This document shows positions 1 to 4,919 of a DNA stretch of 6,261 nucleotides, in pieces (the first letter of the stretch is position 1; each line of letters begins with the position of its first letter). The notes beneath the pieces are model-generated. The model saw only the letters and a program-made list of their open reading frames with translations, was not told where the DNA came from and did not search any database. Source of the DNA: Bacillota bacterium (GTDB taxonomy: Bacteria > Bacillota > Clostridia > Lachnospirales > Cellulosilyticaceae); NCBI GenBank assembly GCA_023415525.1, contig JAEZKI010000437.1, forward strand, positions 1-6,261. The letters run 5' to 3'. Position numbers and translations under genes: made by a program.

Positions 1-289
1 AATCTTCTTTGATAGAAACCACGTGAACGCCATATTCACCAAATCGCTTAAGAATGCTGACTACTTCTGCCGGAGTATCACCCAAATCTATTAAACTCCG
101 TACAATTACGGTATCCTCAGCAGCAACGGTGTTCAGCAAACTACTTAGCTCAGGTCGTGCAACATCACCCATATCATCAATGTAAAACTTATCTTCAGAT
201 AAATCACATTCTCGTATCAGCTTAAAGAGTGGCTGATTATTTACTTCGTACAACAGGCTTTTATTTTCAAGGATATATGCATACAACAA
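1..289 (-). CDS. Serine-recombinase-fold protein, N-terminal part, probably inactive (partial)
   Basis: An uninterrupted frame of 96 codons from a TTG at 289 runs off the window at position 1, so the C-terminus is not seen. The order of elements matches the N-terminal domain of resolvases and invertases: a YAYIL strand at residues 3-7 where the family has YxRVS, FYIDD at 35-39, RPELSSLL at 45-52, the strand DTVIVRSL at 59-66, LGD at 69-71, and GVHVVSIKED at 87-96 where the family has GV.f.SL.E. Compared with gamma-delta resolvase, the catalytic Ser (S10) is Leu7, R8 is Tyr5, R68 is Asp and R71 is Asp; only the R45-like arginine remains. Strand exchange is therefore unlikely. The frame is intact, so it may act as a DNA-binding or structural relative rather than a decayed gene. 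The fold is inferred from motif order; what follows the domain is unknown. Confidence 0.7.
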   Translation of the reverse strand, partial: MLYAYILENKSLLYEVNNQPLFKLIRECDLSEDKFYIDDMGDVARPELSSLLNTVAAEDTVIVRSLIDLGDTPAEVVSILKRFGEYGVHVVSIKED

Positions 290-295
290 GCAAGA

Positions 296-303
296 CACCT
301 CCC
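296..303 (-). promoter_or_regulatory. Ribosome binding site that fixes a TTG start at 289
   Basis: GGGAGGTG lies 6 nt before TTG 289 (a second TTG follows at 286). No ATG in frame occurs between the upstream stop (TGA at about 358) and the conserved resolvase-like strand. The strong ribosome binding site and the position of the first beta strand together support TTG as the start codon. An earlier in-frame TTG near 344 has no such site. Confidence 0.7.
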
Positions 304-514
304 ATTCTTTACAACTAATACGTCCTTTTTTATAAATACTGTCCAATGTTTTTATAAATCATGTATCTCCAAACTGTCTCATAAAATCCGAAATAAATGA
401 TATCCCAATAACTCTTGTATATGACAAATATCAGAACCCGACACTTTATCAATTATTTTTTAAAATTTTTCTTTCTGTGTCAGCCTAATTCTATAAATAC
501 ATACTTTTTTCTAG

Positions 515-546
515 GTGTGATGATTTTGGATCCAAAATCATCACAC
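515..546. repeat. Perfect 32-bp palindrome centred on a BamHI-type site (GGATCC)
   Basis: The half-site GTGTGATGATTTTGGA (515-530) is followed directly by its exact reverse complement (531-546), with no spacer. As RNA it would form a hairpin of about 14 bp on either strand. The minus-strand flank after it is CTAGAAAAAAG, with no U tract, so it is not a classical intrinsic terminator. It lies between the end of the two-gene unit (579) and the recombinase-like gene (289). It could be a 3' stabilising hairpin, an imperfect terminator, or a site for a symmetric DNA-binding protein. The outer bases TAGGTGT (512-518) can alternatively pair with ACACCTA (556-562). Confidence 0.85.
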
Positions 547-554
547 TATTTACC

Positions 555-572
555 GACACCTAAGTCTGTGTC
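555..572 (-). other. Small hairpin just after the stop of the 579-1085 gene
   Basis: GACAC and GTGTC form a 5-bp stem with an 8-nt loop, 6 bases past the stop codon at 579-581. With the palindrome at 515-546 it could form the 3' end of the two-gene mRNA. There is no U tract, so it is weak as a terminator by itself. Confidence 0.35.
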
Positions 573-578
573 ATATTA

Positions 579-1085
579 TTAAAAATTTGATAAAATATCT
601 TTTTCTATCAAATAACTAATGTCACAATATCCTCCCTGCATAATTGTAATGTAGTCACTGATAAAATGTTCAAAAAATTCACTTGCCATTTCATAAGATT
701 CAAAATCACCTTTATCTTCTGCAAAACGTTCATGCATTTGATAAATAACGCTACTATCAATTATCATACAAAATCCATATAAAAGCTCATTATTCATTTG
801 GTTAACTATATCCACGATTTCGTCAATAATTATTTTCTTAATATCTATTATTTCAGCTTCAAGTAGCAGACGTCCTTCGGCCTTATCTGCAATTATTGTA
901 AAAGGACAAGTTCCAAAACTTTGTGGAACCTCGATAACATAATCCTTCATATTACATGAACTATAAAACCCCTTACTATCTAGCACACGACGAACTGTAG
1001 CAAGTGCCGTTGCCCCTCTAAATTTATAATCATCCGCCATAACATTTTCGCCAATTGCGATATTTGCATTATTACTTTTTAACAT
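579..1085 (-). CDS. Small cytoplasmic protein of unknown function, possible YbjN / T3S-chaperone-like fold
   Basis: The start is placed at ATG 1085 (168 aa) because AAGGAG sits 9 nt before it. An in-frame ATG at 1103 would put that ribosome binding site inside the coding sequence and has only a weak purine stretch of its own. There is no signal peptide or membrane segment. The predicted order is helix (ATALATVRRVLDSKGF, about 25-40), three strands (DYVIEVPQ, CPFTIIADK, RLLLEAEII, about 48-80), helix (IDEIVDIVNQMNNEL, 87-101), two strands (YGFCMIID, SVIYQMHERF, 103-121) and an acidic C-terminal helix (ESYEMASEFFEHFISDYITI, 129-148). That alpha-beta3-alpha-beta2-alpha order resembles YbjN and type III secretion chaperone-like proteins, which bind partner proteins. 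The similarity is structural guesswork, not a recognised sequence motif. It overlaps the upstream gene by 14 nt, so the two are probably co-translated and may work as a pair. Confidence 0.75.
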   Translation of the reverse strand: MLKSNNANIAIGENVMADDYKFRGATALATVRRVLDSKGFYSSCNMKDYVIEVPQSFGTCPFTIIADKAEGRLLLEAEIIDIKKIIIDEIVDIVNQMNNELLYGFCMIIDSSVIYQMHERFAEDKGDFESYEMASEFFEHFISDYITIMQGGYCDISYLIEKDILSNF

Positions 1086-1608
1086 AATATAATTCTCCTT
1101 CATCTATAATAGTTCTCAACCTGTTCTCTTCATCTAAAACTTCTCTAAAGAAATCTTTAATAACTTTATCCTTTTCCTCTCCTGGGATAACAAGTGGTAT
1201 ATGCCTAAAATTGCGGTAGTACAAATTTCCTTCTTCGTACACACATTTGTACCCCACCACTTCACAGAGTTTTCTTACAAGCGTTCGTGTACCCTTTTTG
1301 CTTGTACATTTAAAGATATTTCTTTCATATATTACTGTGCAAAATCCACTATTAGCACCTAGCATATCCATAGTCACAACCGTTGTGAAAGGACTATCGA
1401 AAAAAATGTTTGTTCCATCTACAAAACCAATTTTTAAATTACAAGTCTTTGGTGTAAACACTTTTTCAACATACGTATAAATTGCTTGATATACACTAAA
1501 TTCTTGTGTGAATAGTGTAAGATTATTATTAGTCAATATTTCTTTTAACCATAAACTTGCCCATTGATTTAATATATTAGTTTCCTGATATCCAAGACCC
1601 TTAATCAT
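1072..1608 (-). CDS. Hypothetical protein, 178 aa, first gene of a regulated two-gene unit
   Basis: I do not recognise a family. The start at ATG 1608 is secure because a perfect AGGAGGTGA lies 4 nt upstream. The protein has no signal peptide or membrane segment and looks cytoplasmic. Visible parts are an amphipathic N-terminal helix (about 10-27), a helix around 38-50, a beta-rich middle (CNLKIGFVD 56-64, PFTTVVTMDML 73-83, GFCTVIYE 88-95), a basic helix RTLVRKLCEVVGY (108-120), a strand pair around 122-141 (KCVYEE, NLYYRN), and a charged C-terminal helix (EEKDKVIKDFFREVLDEENRLRTII, 144-168). There are five cysteines (56, 90, 101, 115, 122), not in a metal-binding spacing. It is the first gene after a promoter with an operator-like repeat and a long structured leader, and it overlaps the next gene by 14 nt. 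Being intact and behind a perfect ribosome binding site, it is very likely a real gene. Confidence 0.8.
   Translation of the reverse strand: MIKGLGYQETNILNQWASLWLKEILTNNNLTLFTQEFSVYQAIYTYVEKVFTPKTCNLKIGFVDGTNIFFDSPFTTVVTMDMLGANSGFCTVIYERNIFKCTSKKGTRTLVRKLCEVVGYKCVYEEGNLYYRNFRHIPLVIPGEEKDKVIKDFFREVLDEENRLRTIIDEGELYYVKK
1095..1100 (-). promoter_or_regulatory. Ribosome binding site inside the end of the upstream gene; decides the start at 1085
   Basis: AAGGAG is separated from ATG 1085 by 9 nt and lies within the last codons of the upstream gene, whose stop is at 1072-1074. Ribosomes finishing the first gene pass directly over this site, a usual arrangement for translational coupling. It argues against the longer start at 1103. 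Confidence 0.75.
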
Positions 1609-1612
1609 TATT

Positions 1613-1621
1613 TCACCTCCT
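1613..1621 (-). promoter_or_regulatory. Near-perfect ribosome binding site for the 178-aa gene
   Basis: AGGAGGTGA matches the 16S rRNA anti-SD sequence over nine bases, 4 nt before ATG 1608. Translation should be efficient once the leader has been read through, so control is more likely at transcription initiation or termination in the leader. Confidence 0.85.
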
Positions 1622-1635
1622 AAAATAAATTTTTA

Positions 1636-1651
1636 GGCATTAAAAAATGCC
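1636..1651 (-). promoter_or_regulatory. Hairpin that competes with the second leader terminator
   Basis: On the minus strand GGCATT (1651-1646), loop TTTT, and AATGCC (1641-1636) form a 6-bp hairpin. GGCATT is also part of the 3' arm of the preceding terminator-like stem, and the loop is its T run, so the two structures exclude each other. Because it lies downstream, it could form only after polymerase has passed the T run. Confidence 0.4.
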
Positions 1652-1673
1652 GTCACAAAGTGCAACAGCATTT
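1642..1673 (-). terminator. Second terminator-like hairpin in the leader
   Basis: Read on the minus strand, AAATGCTGT (1673-1665) pairs with ACGGCATTT (1653-1645), nine pairs with one G-T wobble. Above a two-base bulge (TG), CAC and GTG close a TTT loop. The 3' arm runs into a six-T tract, three of which are unpaired. It ends 33 nt before the first start codon, so a polymerase stopping here would not transcribe the genes. Confidence 0.5.
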
Positions 1674-1701
1674 AAAAATTTCTATATAACCACATCTCAT
1701 A

Positions 1702-1781
1702 GCCGATATACACTTTATAAAAAAACATACAATGACATTGACATCATTGTATTTCGCGCTTTTTCCGTGTATATATCGTGC
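1702..1781 (-). other. Long-range helix enclosing the first leader terminator
   Basis: GCACGATATATACAC (1781-1767, minus strand) is complementary to GTGTATATCGGC (1713-1702): twelve pairs with one single-base and one two-base bulge. The terminator hairpin 1752-1727 lies between the two arms, and GGAAAAAG after the 5' arm could further pair with the T run. The stretch folds as one imperfect hairpin of about 80 nt. It could be a regulatory RNA domain or the remains of a small inverted-repeat element. Confidence 0.45.
1719..1752 (-). terminator. First terminator-like hairpin in the leader, with seven-T tail
   Basis: On the minus strand ATACAATGA (1752-1744), an 8-nt loop, and TCATTGTAT (1735-1727) form a perfect 9-bp stem, followed by G and seven T (1725-1719). 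The stem has only two G-C pairs, so termination may be partial. Transcription from the promoter at 1824-1852 would yield an RNA of about 100 nt ending here. Confidence 0.55.
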
Positions 1782-1823
1782 TTAAAATCGTGATATTTTT
1801 AATTATTCAAAAACTATATTAAC

Positions 1824-1852
1824 ATTTTACCCTGTAGAAATACTACAGTCAA
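1824..1852 (-). promoter_or_regulatory. Sigma-A-type promoter of the two-gene unit
   Basis: TTGACT (1852-1847) and TAAAAT (1829-1824) are separated by exactly 17 bp, each box differing by one base from the consensus TTGACA / TATAAT. It lies downstream of the hsdR terminator and upstream of the leader of the 1072-1608 gene, where a promoter is expected. The start site should be near 1815-1818. Confidence 0.75.
1832..1848. promoter_or_regulatory. Operator-like inverted repeat between the -35 and -10 boxes
   Basis: CTGTAG, five bases, CTACAG is a perfect 6+6 inverted repeat. It covers the end of the -35 box and almost all of the spacer, so a dimeric protein bound there would block RNA polymerase. 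The cognate regulator is not identifiable; no repressor gene is visible in the window. The arm orientation differs from the BlaI/CopY operator TACAnnTGTA. Confidence 0.6.
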
Positions 1853-1888
1853 CACCCATGAACAAAGTTTTTTACGGCTAGTTACATC

Positions 1889-1928
1889 AAAATAGGGATT
1901 TATAGCGTAATGACACTATAAATCCCTA
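1889..1928 (-). terminator. Terminator of the hsdS-hsdR unit
   Basis: A perfect 13-bp stem (TAGGGATTTATAG at 1893-1905 and its complement at 1916-1928), 10-nt loop, starts 15 bases after the hsdR stop codon and is followed on the minus strand by TTTT. The strong stem compensates for the short T run. It separates the restriction unit from the independently promoted small genes. Confidence 0.75.
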
Positions 1929-1943
1929 AAAAAATTATTTGAG

Positions 1944-4919
1944 TTATATCTGTACTTGACGCAATCTATCATAAACCACATCAACAAGTAAATCCTTTAC
2001 TGTATTTCCGAACTTTTCATCATCCAGCACCCTTTCACAGAAACTTTGATTTTGAACCATTCTATCTATAACAATATTCATAAACGCATCATTAAATGGA
2101 TATTTAAAATGCTCAGCTGAATTGTTGCAAGCTTGTGTTCTTAATTCCTCATTTTTATCCATATCAGAAATAAACTGCTCAACAATAAGCATATCCTCTT
2201 TAGTAAAGTCTGTACCAAAATTATCATTTAGTTTATCTACCAACTCCGACAATGGTGCTTTTTCTTCTTCCATCTTTGATTTGCCTGCATGCATGGAATT
2301 ATATAAGGCTTCACTTTCTTTTAATTCAATAGCACCCTCAAATATCTTTTGCACTCTATAATATTGCAAAGATACTTCTTCATCTAAGAATACCTGAGAT
2401 ACTTCGCCTTTCTTAGGTAACTTTTTAAGTAAACACTTACCATAGGCAAAGAATTTGTGCATATCCCTATCATCAAGACGAACAATACCACTGACAAAAG
2501 AGTAAGTACGCACAAATTTAGTCAATGTGCTTTTAAACTCTTCCTGCTCATTATCGGCTAAAGCCTTAAATCTATCTACTGCTGGGTCAAGGTAGTTGTT
2601 TAACGCTCCGAAATCCAAATTACCTTGCTTTTTAGTTGGCTTGAAGAATACTTTTGCAAATGCATTAACTTCACTATCCCAATAAACCCTAAATTCATCT
2701 AACTTAGATTTAAGGTCATATACAATATTAGCATCAGTTACTTCCTCAATAGTAGTTTGCTCATAATATGGCTGAAATGCCTCTCTTATATCATCAACAG
2801 AATTAACAAAATCCAAAACGAAAGTGTCTTCTTTACCAAAACAAGTACGATTTAGCCTTGAAAGCGTCTGAACTGCTTTTACACCACTTAATTTCTTATC
2901 TACAAACATAGTGTGTAATAATGGTTCATCAAATCCAGTTTGATATTTTTCGGCAACTAATAACACTTGATATTCACCACTAGAAAATCTTTCAGGTAAT
3001 TCTGTTTCAGGAAATTTATTCATAGATACTTCTGTGTAATCTTCTCCACCATCATGGACTGTACCAGAAAAGGCAATTAAGATGCCAAGTTCCTTTTCAT
3101 ACCCCATCTTCTTAATATACTTTTCAAACTCTTTGTAATATCTTACGGCATGTAGACGCGAACCGGTAACAACCATAGCCTTAGCTCTACCACCAATTTT
3201 GTCTTTAGTAACAGTACGGAAATGTTCAATCATTATTTGAGTTTTTTGGGCTAAATTGTGTGGGTGTAAACTTAAATACTTGCCCAATGCCTTATTGGCT
3301 TTGCTTTTTTCATACCTAGGGTCATCAGAAATCATTTTACCTATCTTAAAGTATGTTTCATAGGTCATATAATTTTTTAGCACATCATGAATAAAGCCTT
3401 CTTCAATAGCCTGTTTCATAGAATAAACATGAAAGGATTGAGGAATCTCATTTGCATCAGGAGTGCCAAACATTTCTAATGTTTTCGCTTTAGGTGTCGC
3501 TGTAAACGCAAAAAATGATAAATTAGATAATTTTCCATGAGTAGACATTTCCTTTAAAATTTCATCTTCACTATCAGTAATATTATTTTCCTCACTAGCT
3601 TCTTCTTCAGCAATCTTTTGATAATATTCTTCTTCAGACACTCCATCAGTATTACCCAAAATAGCTTTCATTTTTCTGCTTGCTTCACCTGTTTGAGAAG
3701 AATGAGCCTCATCAACAATCACTGCAAATCGTTTGCCCTCTAATCCATTCACCTTTTCCAATATAAATGGAAACTTTTGCAAAGTTGTTATAATAATCTT
3801 TTTACCCGTATTAAGTGCATTTGCAAGTTGAGTAGAGTTATTATCAATTTTAATTACAACCCCATCAACATGCTCAAACTGATAAATCGTATCTTGTAGT
3901 TGCTTATCAAGTACAAGCCTATCGGTAATGACTATAATACTATTAAAAATAACCTTATCATCGTTATCATGCAAGTTGGATAAATGATGCGCAAGCCACG
4001 CAATAGAATTGGATTTACCACTACCTGCACTATGCTGAATAAGATAGTTATTGCCTGTGCCCCTCTCTTTTACATCAGCAATCAGTTTTCTTACCACATC
4101 TAATTGATGATAACGTGGGAAAATCAGATTTTCTTTCTTGCCATTGGCTTGCAAATGAATAAATCGTTGAATAATATCCAATATACTATCCTTCTGCAAG
4201 ACCTCATCCCAAAGATAGGAAGTACGATATGTACCATCTCCAATAGGATTGCCTTTACCGCCGTTCTTGCCCTTATTAAATGGCAAGAAATAAGTATCAA
4301 TATTATTTAACTTAGTTGTCATCCATACTTCATCCGTATCTACAGCGAAATGTACCAGGCATCTTGCCTTGAAGGACAATAACAATTCCCTAGGGTCACG
4401 GTCTTTCATATATTGTCTTTTGGCATTGTCCACAGTCTGACCTGTTATCTGATTTTTCAGTTCCAATGTTGCAAATGGTAAACCATTTACAAACAATACC
4501 ACATCAATAGAATTTTCATTTTTTAAGCTATAACGCACCTGTCTTGTGATAGATAATATATTTTTTTGATAAAGCTCTGTACTTGTTTGGTTCATAGAGC
4601 TGGCAGGAGGGAAGTAACATAAGTCAAACTTAGCCGGTGCATCTATAACCCCATGACGAAGAATATGCAGCATACCTTTACTATCTAACTCCTTATTAAG
4701 CCTTTTTAAAAAGTTAGCCTCAGTATGCACGCCATATTTTTGCTCAAGCTTTTTCCATTCCTTAGACTGACTATCTTTTAAAAATCGAAAGAGTAGGGCA
4801 GTGTCTAAGGCATACTCACGATTATAATCTCTTGGATTTCCTTTGATATAACCACCATGGTTAATCAATGAATATTCAATTTCATTTTCAAAGGTTATCT
4901 CTTTAGTTTGAATAGCCAT
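1944..4919 (-). CDS. hsdR: Type I restriction enzyme, R (restriction/translocation) subunit
   Basis: This is the motor and nuclease subunit of a Type I restriction-modification complex, working in the cytoplasm with HsdM and HsdS: it binds unmodified foreign DNA, pulls it in using ATP and cuts far from the recognition site. The 991 residues are a normal full length. The N-terminal PD-(D/E)xK nuclease shows Asp139 (SIDVVLF) and E153-L154-K155 (TLELK), followed by a basic AKRQY near 166-170. The superfamily 2 helicase core follows: Walker A GSGKS (299-303), DEAH box (403-406), motif III TATP (473-476), motif IV VVTGSR (583-588), motif V YQTGFDEP (659-666) and motif VI QTLSRLNR (684-691). The rest is the helical C-terminal region that contacts the methyltransferase core. 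All key motifs are present, so the enzyme looks active. The start at ATG 4919 overlaps the hsdS stop as TAATG. Confidence 0.97.
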   Translation of the reverse strand: MAIQTKEITFENEIEYSLINHGGYIKGNPRDYNREYALDTALLFRFLKDSQSKEWKKLEQKYGVHTEANFLKRLNKELDSKGMLHILRHGVIDAPAKFDLCYFPPASSMNQTSTELYQKNILSITRQVRYSLKNENSIDVVLFVNGLPFATLELKNQITGQTVDNAKRQYMKDRDPRELLLSFKARCLVHFAVDTDEVWMTTKLNNIDTYFLPFNKGKNGGKGNPIGDGTYRTSYLWDEVLQKDSILDIIQRFIHLQANGKKENLIFPRYHQLDVVRKLIADVKERGTGNNYLIQHSAGSGKSNSIAWLAHHLSNLHDNDDKVIFNSIIVITDRLVLDKQLQDTIYQFEHVDGVVIKIDNNSTQLANALNTGKKIIITTLQKFPFILEKVNGLEGKRFAVIVDEAHSSQTGEASRKMKAILGNTDGVSEEEYYQKIAEEEASEENNITDSEDEILKEMSTHGKLSNLSFFAFTATPKAKTLEMFGTPDANEIPQSFHVYSMKQAIEEGFIHDVLKNYMTYETYFKIGKMISDDPRYEKSKANKALGKYLSLHPHNLAQKTQIMIEHFRTVTKDKIGGRAKAMVVTGSRLHAVRYYKEFEKYIKKMGYEKELGILIAFSGTVHDGGEDYTEVSMNKFPETELPERFSSGEYQVLLVAEKYQTGFDEPLLHTMFVDKKLSGVKAVQTLSRLNRTCFGKEDTFVLDFVNSVDDIREAFQPYYEQTTIEEVTDANIVYDLKSKLDEFRVYWDSEVNAFAKVFFKPTKKQGNLDFGALNNYLDPAVDRFKALADNEQEEFKSTLTKFVRTYSFVSGIVRLDDRDMHKFFAYGKCLLKKLPKKGEVSQVFLDEEVSLQYYRVQKIFEGAIELKESEALYNSMHAGKSKMEEEKAPLSELVDKLNDNFGTDFTKEDMLIVEQFISDMDKNEELRTQACNNSAEHFKYPFNDAFMNIVIDRMVQNQSFCERVLDDEKFGNTVKDLLVDVVYDRLRQVQI

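Larger units (their letters stand above)
1609..1817 (-). promoter_or_regulatory. Long structured 5' leader of the two-gene unit
   Basis: This is the stretch between the inferred transcription start (about 1815-1818, seven or so bases after the -10 box) and the first start codon. At about 210 nt it is far longer than translation needs. It holds, in order of transcription, the 5' strand of a long-range helix (1781-1767), a hairpin followed by seven T (1752-1719), the 3' strand of that helix (1713-1702), a second terminator-like hairpin (1673-1642), and a small competing hairpin (1651-1636). I recognise no known riboswitch class or T-box. The layout fits transcription attenuation, or a small RNA of about 100 nt ending at the first hairpin with occasional read-through into the genes. 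Confidence 0.5.

Noticed and set aside
425..452. Possible promoter for the recombinase-like gene: TTGATA, 16 bp, TATTTG on the minus strand
   Set aside because: The -10 match is poor, and AT-rich DNA here gives several equally weak alternatives.
1086..1103. Longer start (ATG 1103) for the 579-1085 gene
   Set aside because: The AAGGAG ribosome binding site would lie inside the coding sequence; the start at 1085 fits it with 9-nt spacing.
1247..1480. Plus-strand frame of 77 codons opposite the 178-aa gene
   Set aside because: It is antisense to a gene with a perfect ribosome binding site and shows no recognisable domain.
1715..1747. Ten-codon frame MMSMSLYVFL on the minus strand inside the first leader terminator
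   Set aside because: No ribosome binding site precedes it, and its codons are simply the hairpin and T run read as codons.
1832..1848. Reading the inverted repeat as a BlaI/CopY-type operator
   Set aside because: Those repressors bind TACAnnTGTA; here the arms are TGTAG and CTACA in the opposite arrangement with a five-base gap.
1609..1943. CRISPR array, tRNA or known riboswitch in the gap between hsdR and the 178-aa gene
   Set aside because: There are no regularly spaced repeats, no cloverleaf and no conserved riboswitch or T-box core; only the hairpins described.
2122..4310. Open frames on the plus strand within hsdR (2122-2361 and 4104-4310)
   Set aside because: They lie antisense to well-supported hsdR motifs and have no recognisable domains.
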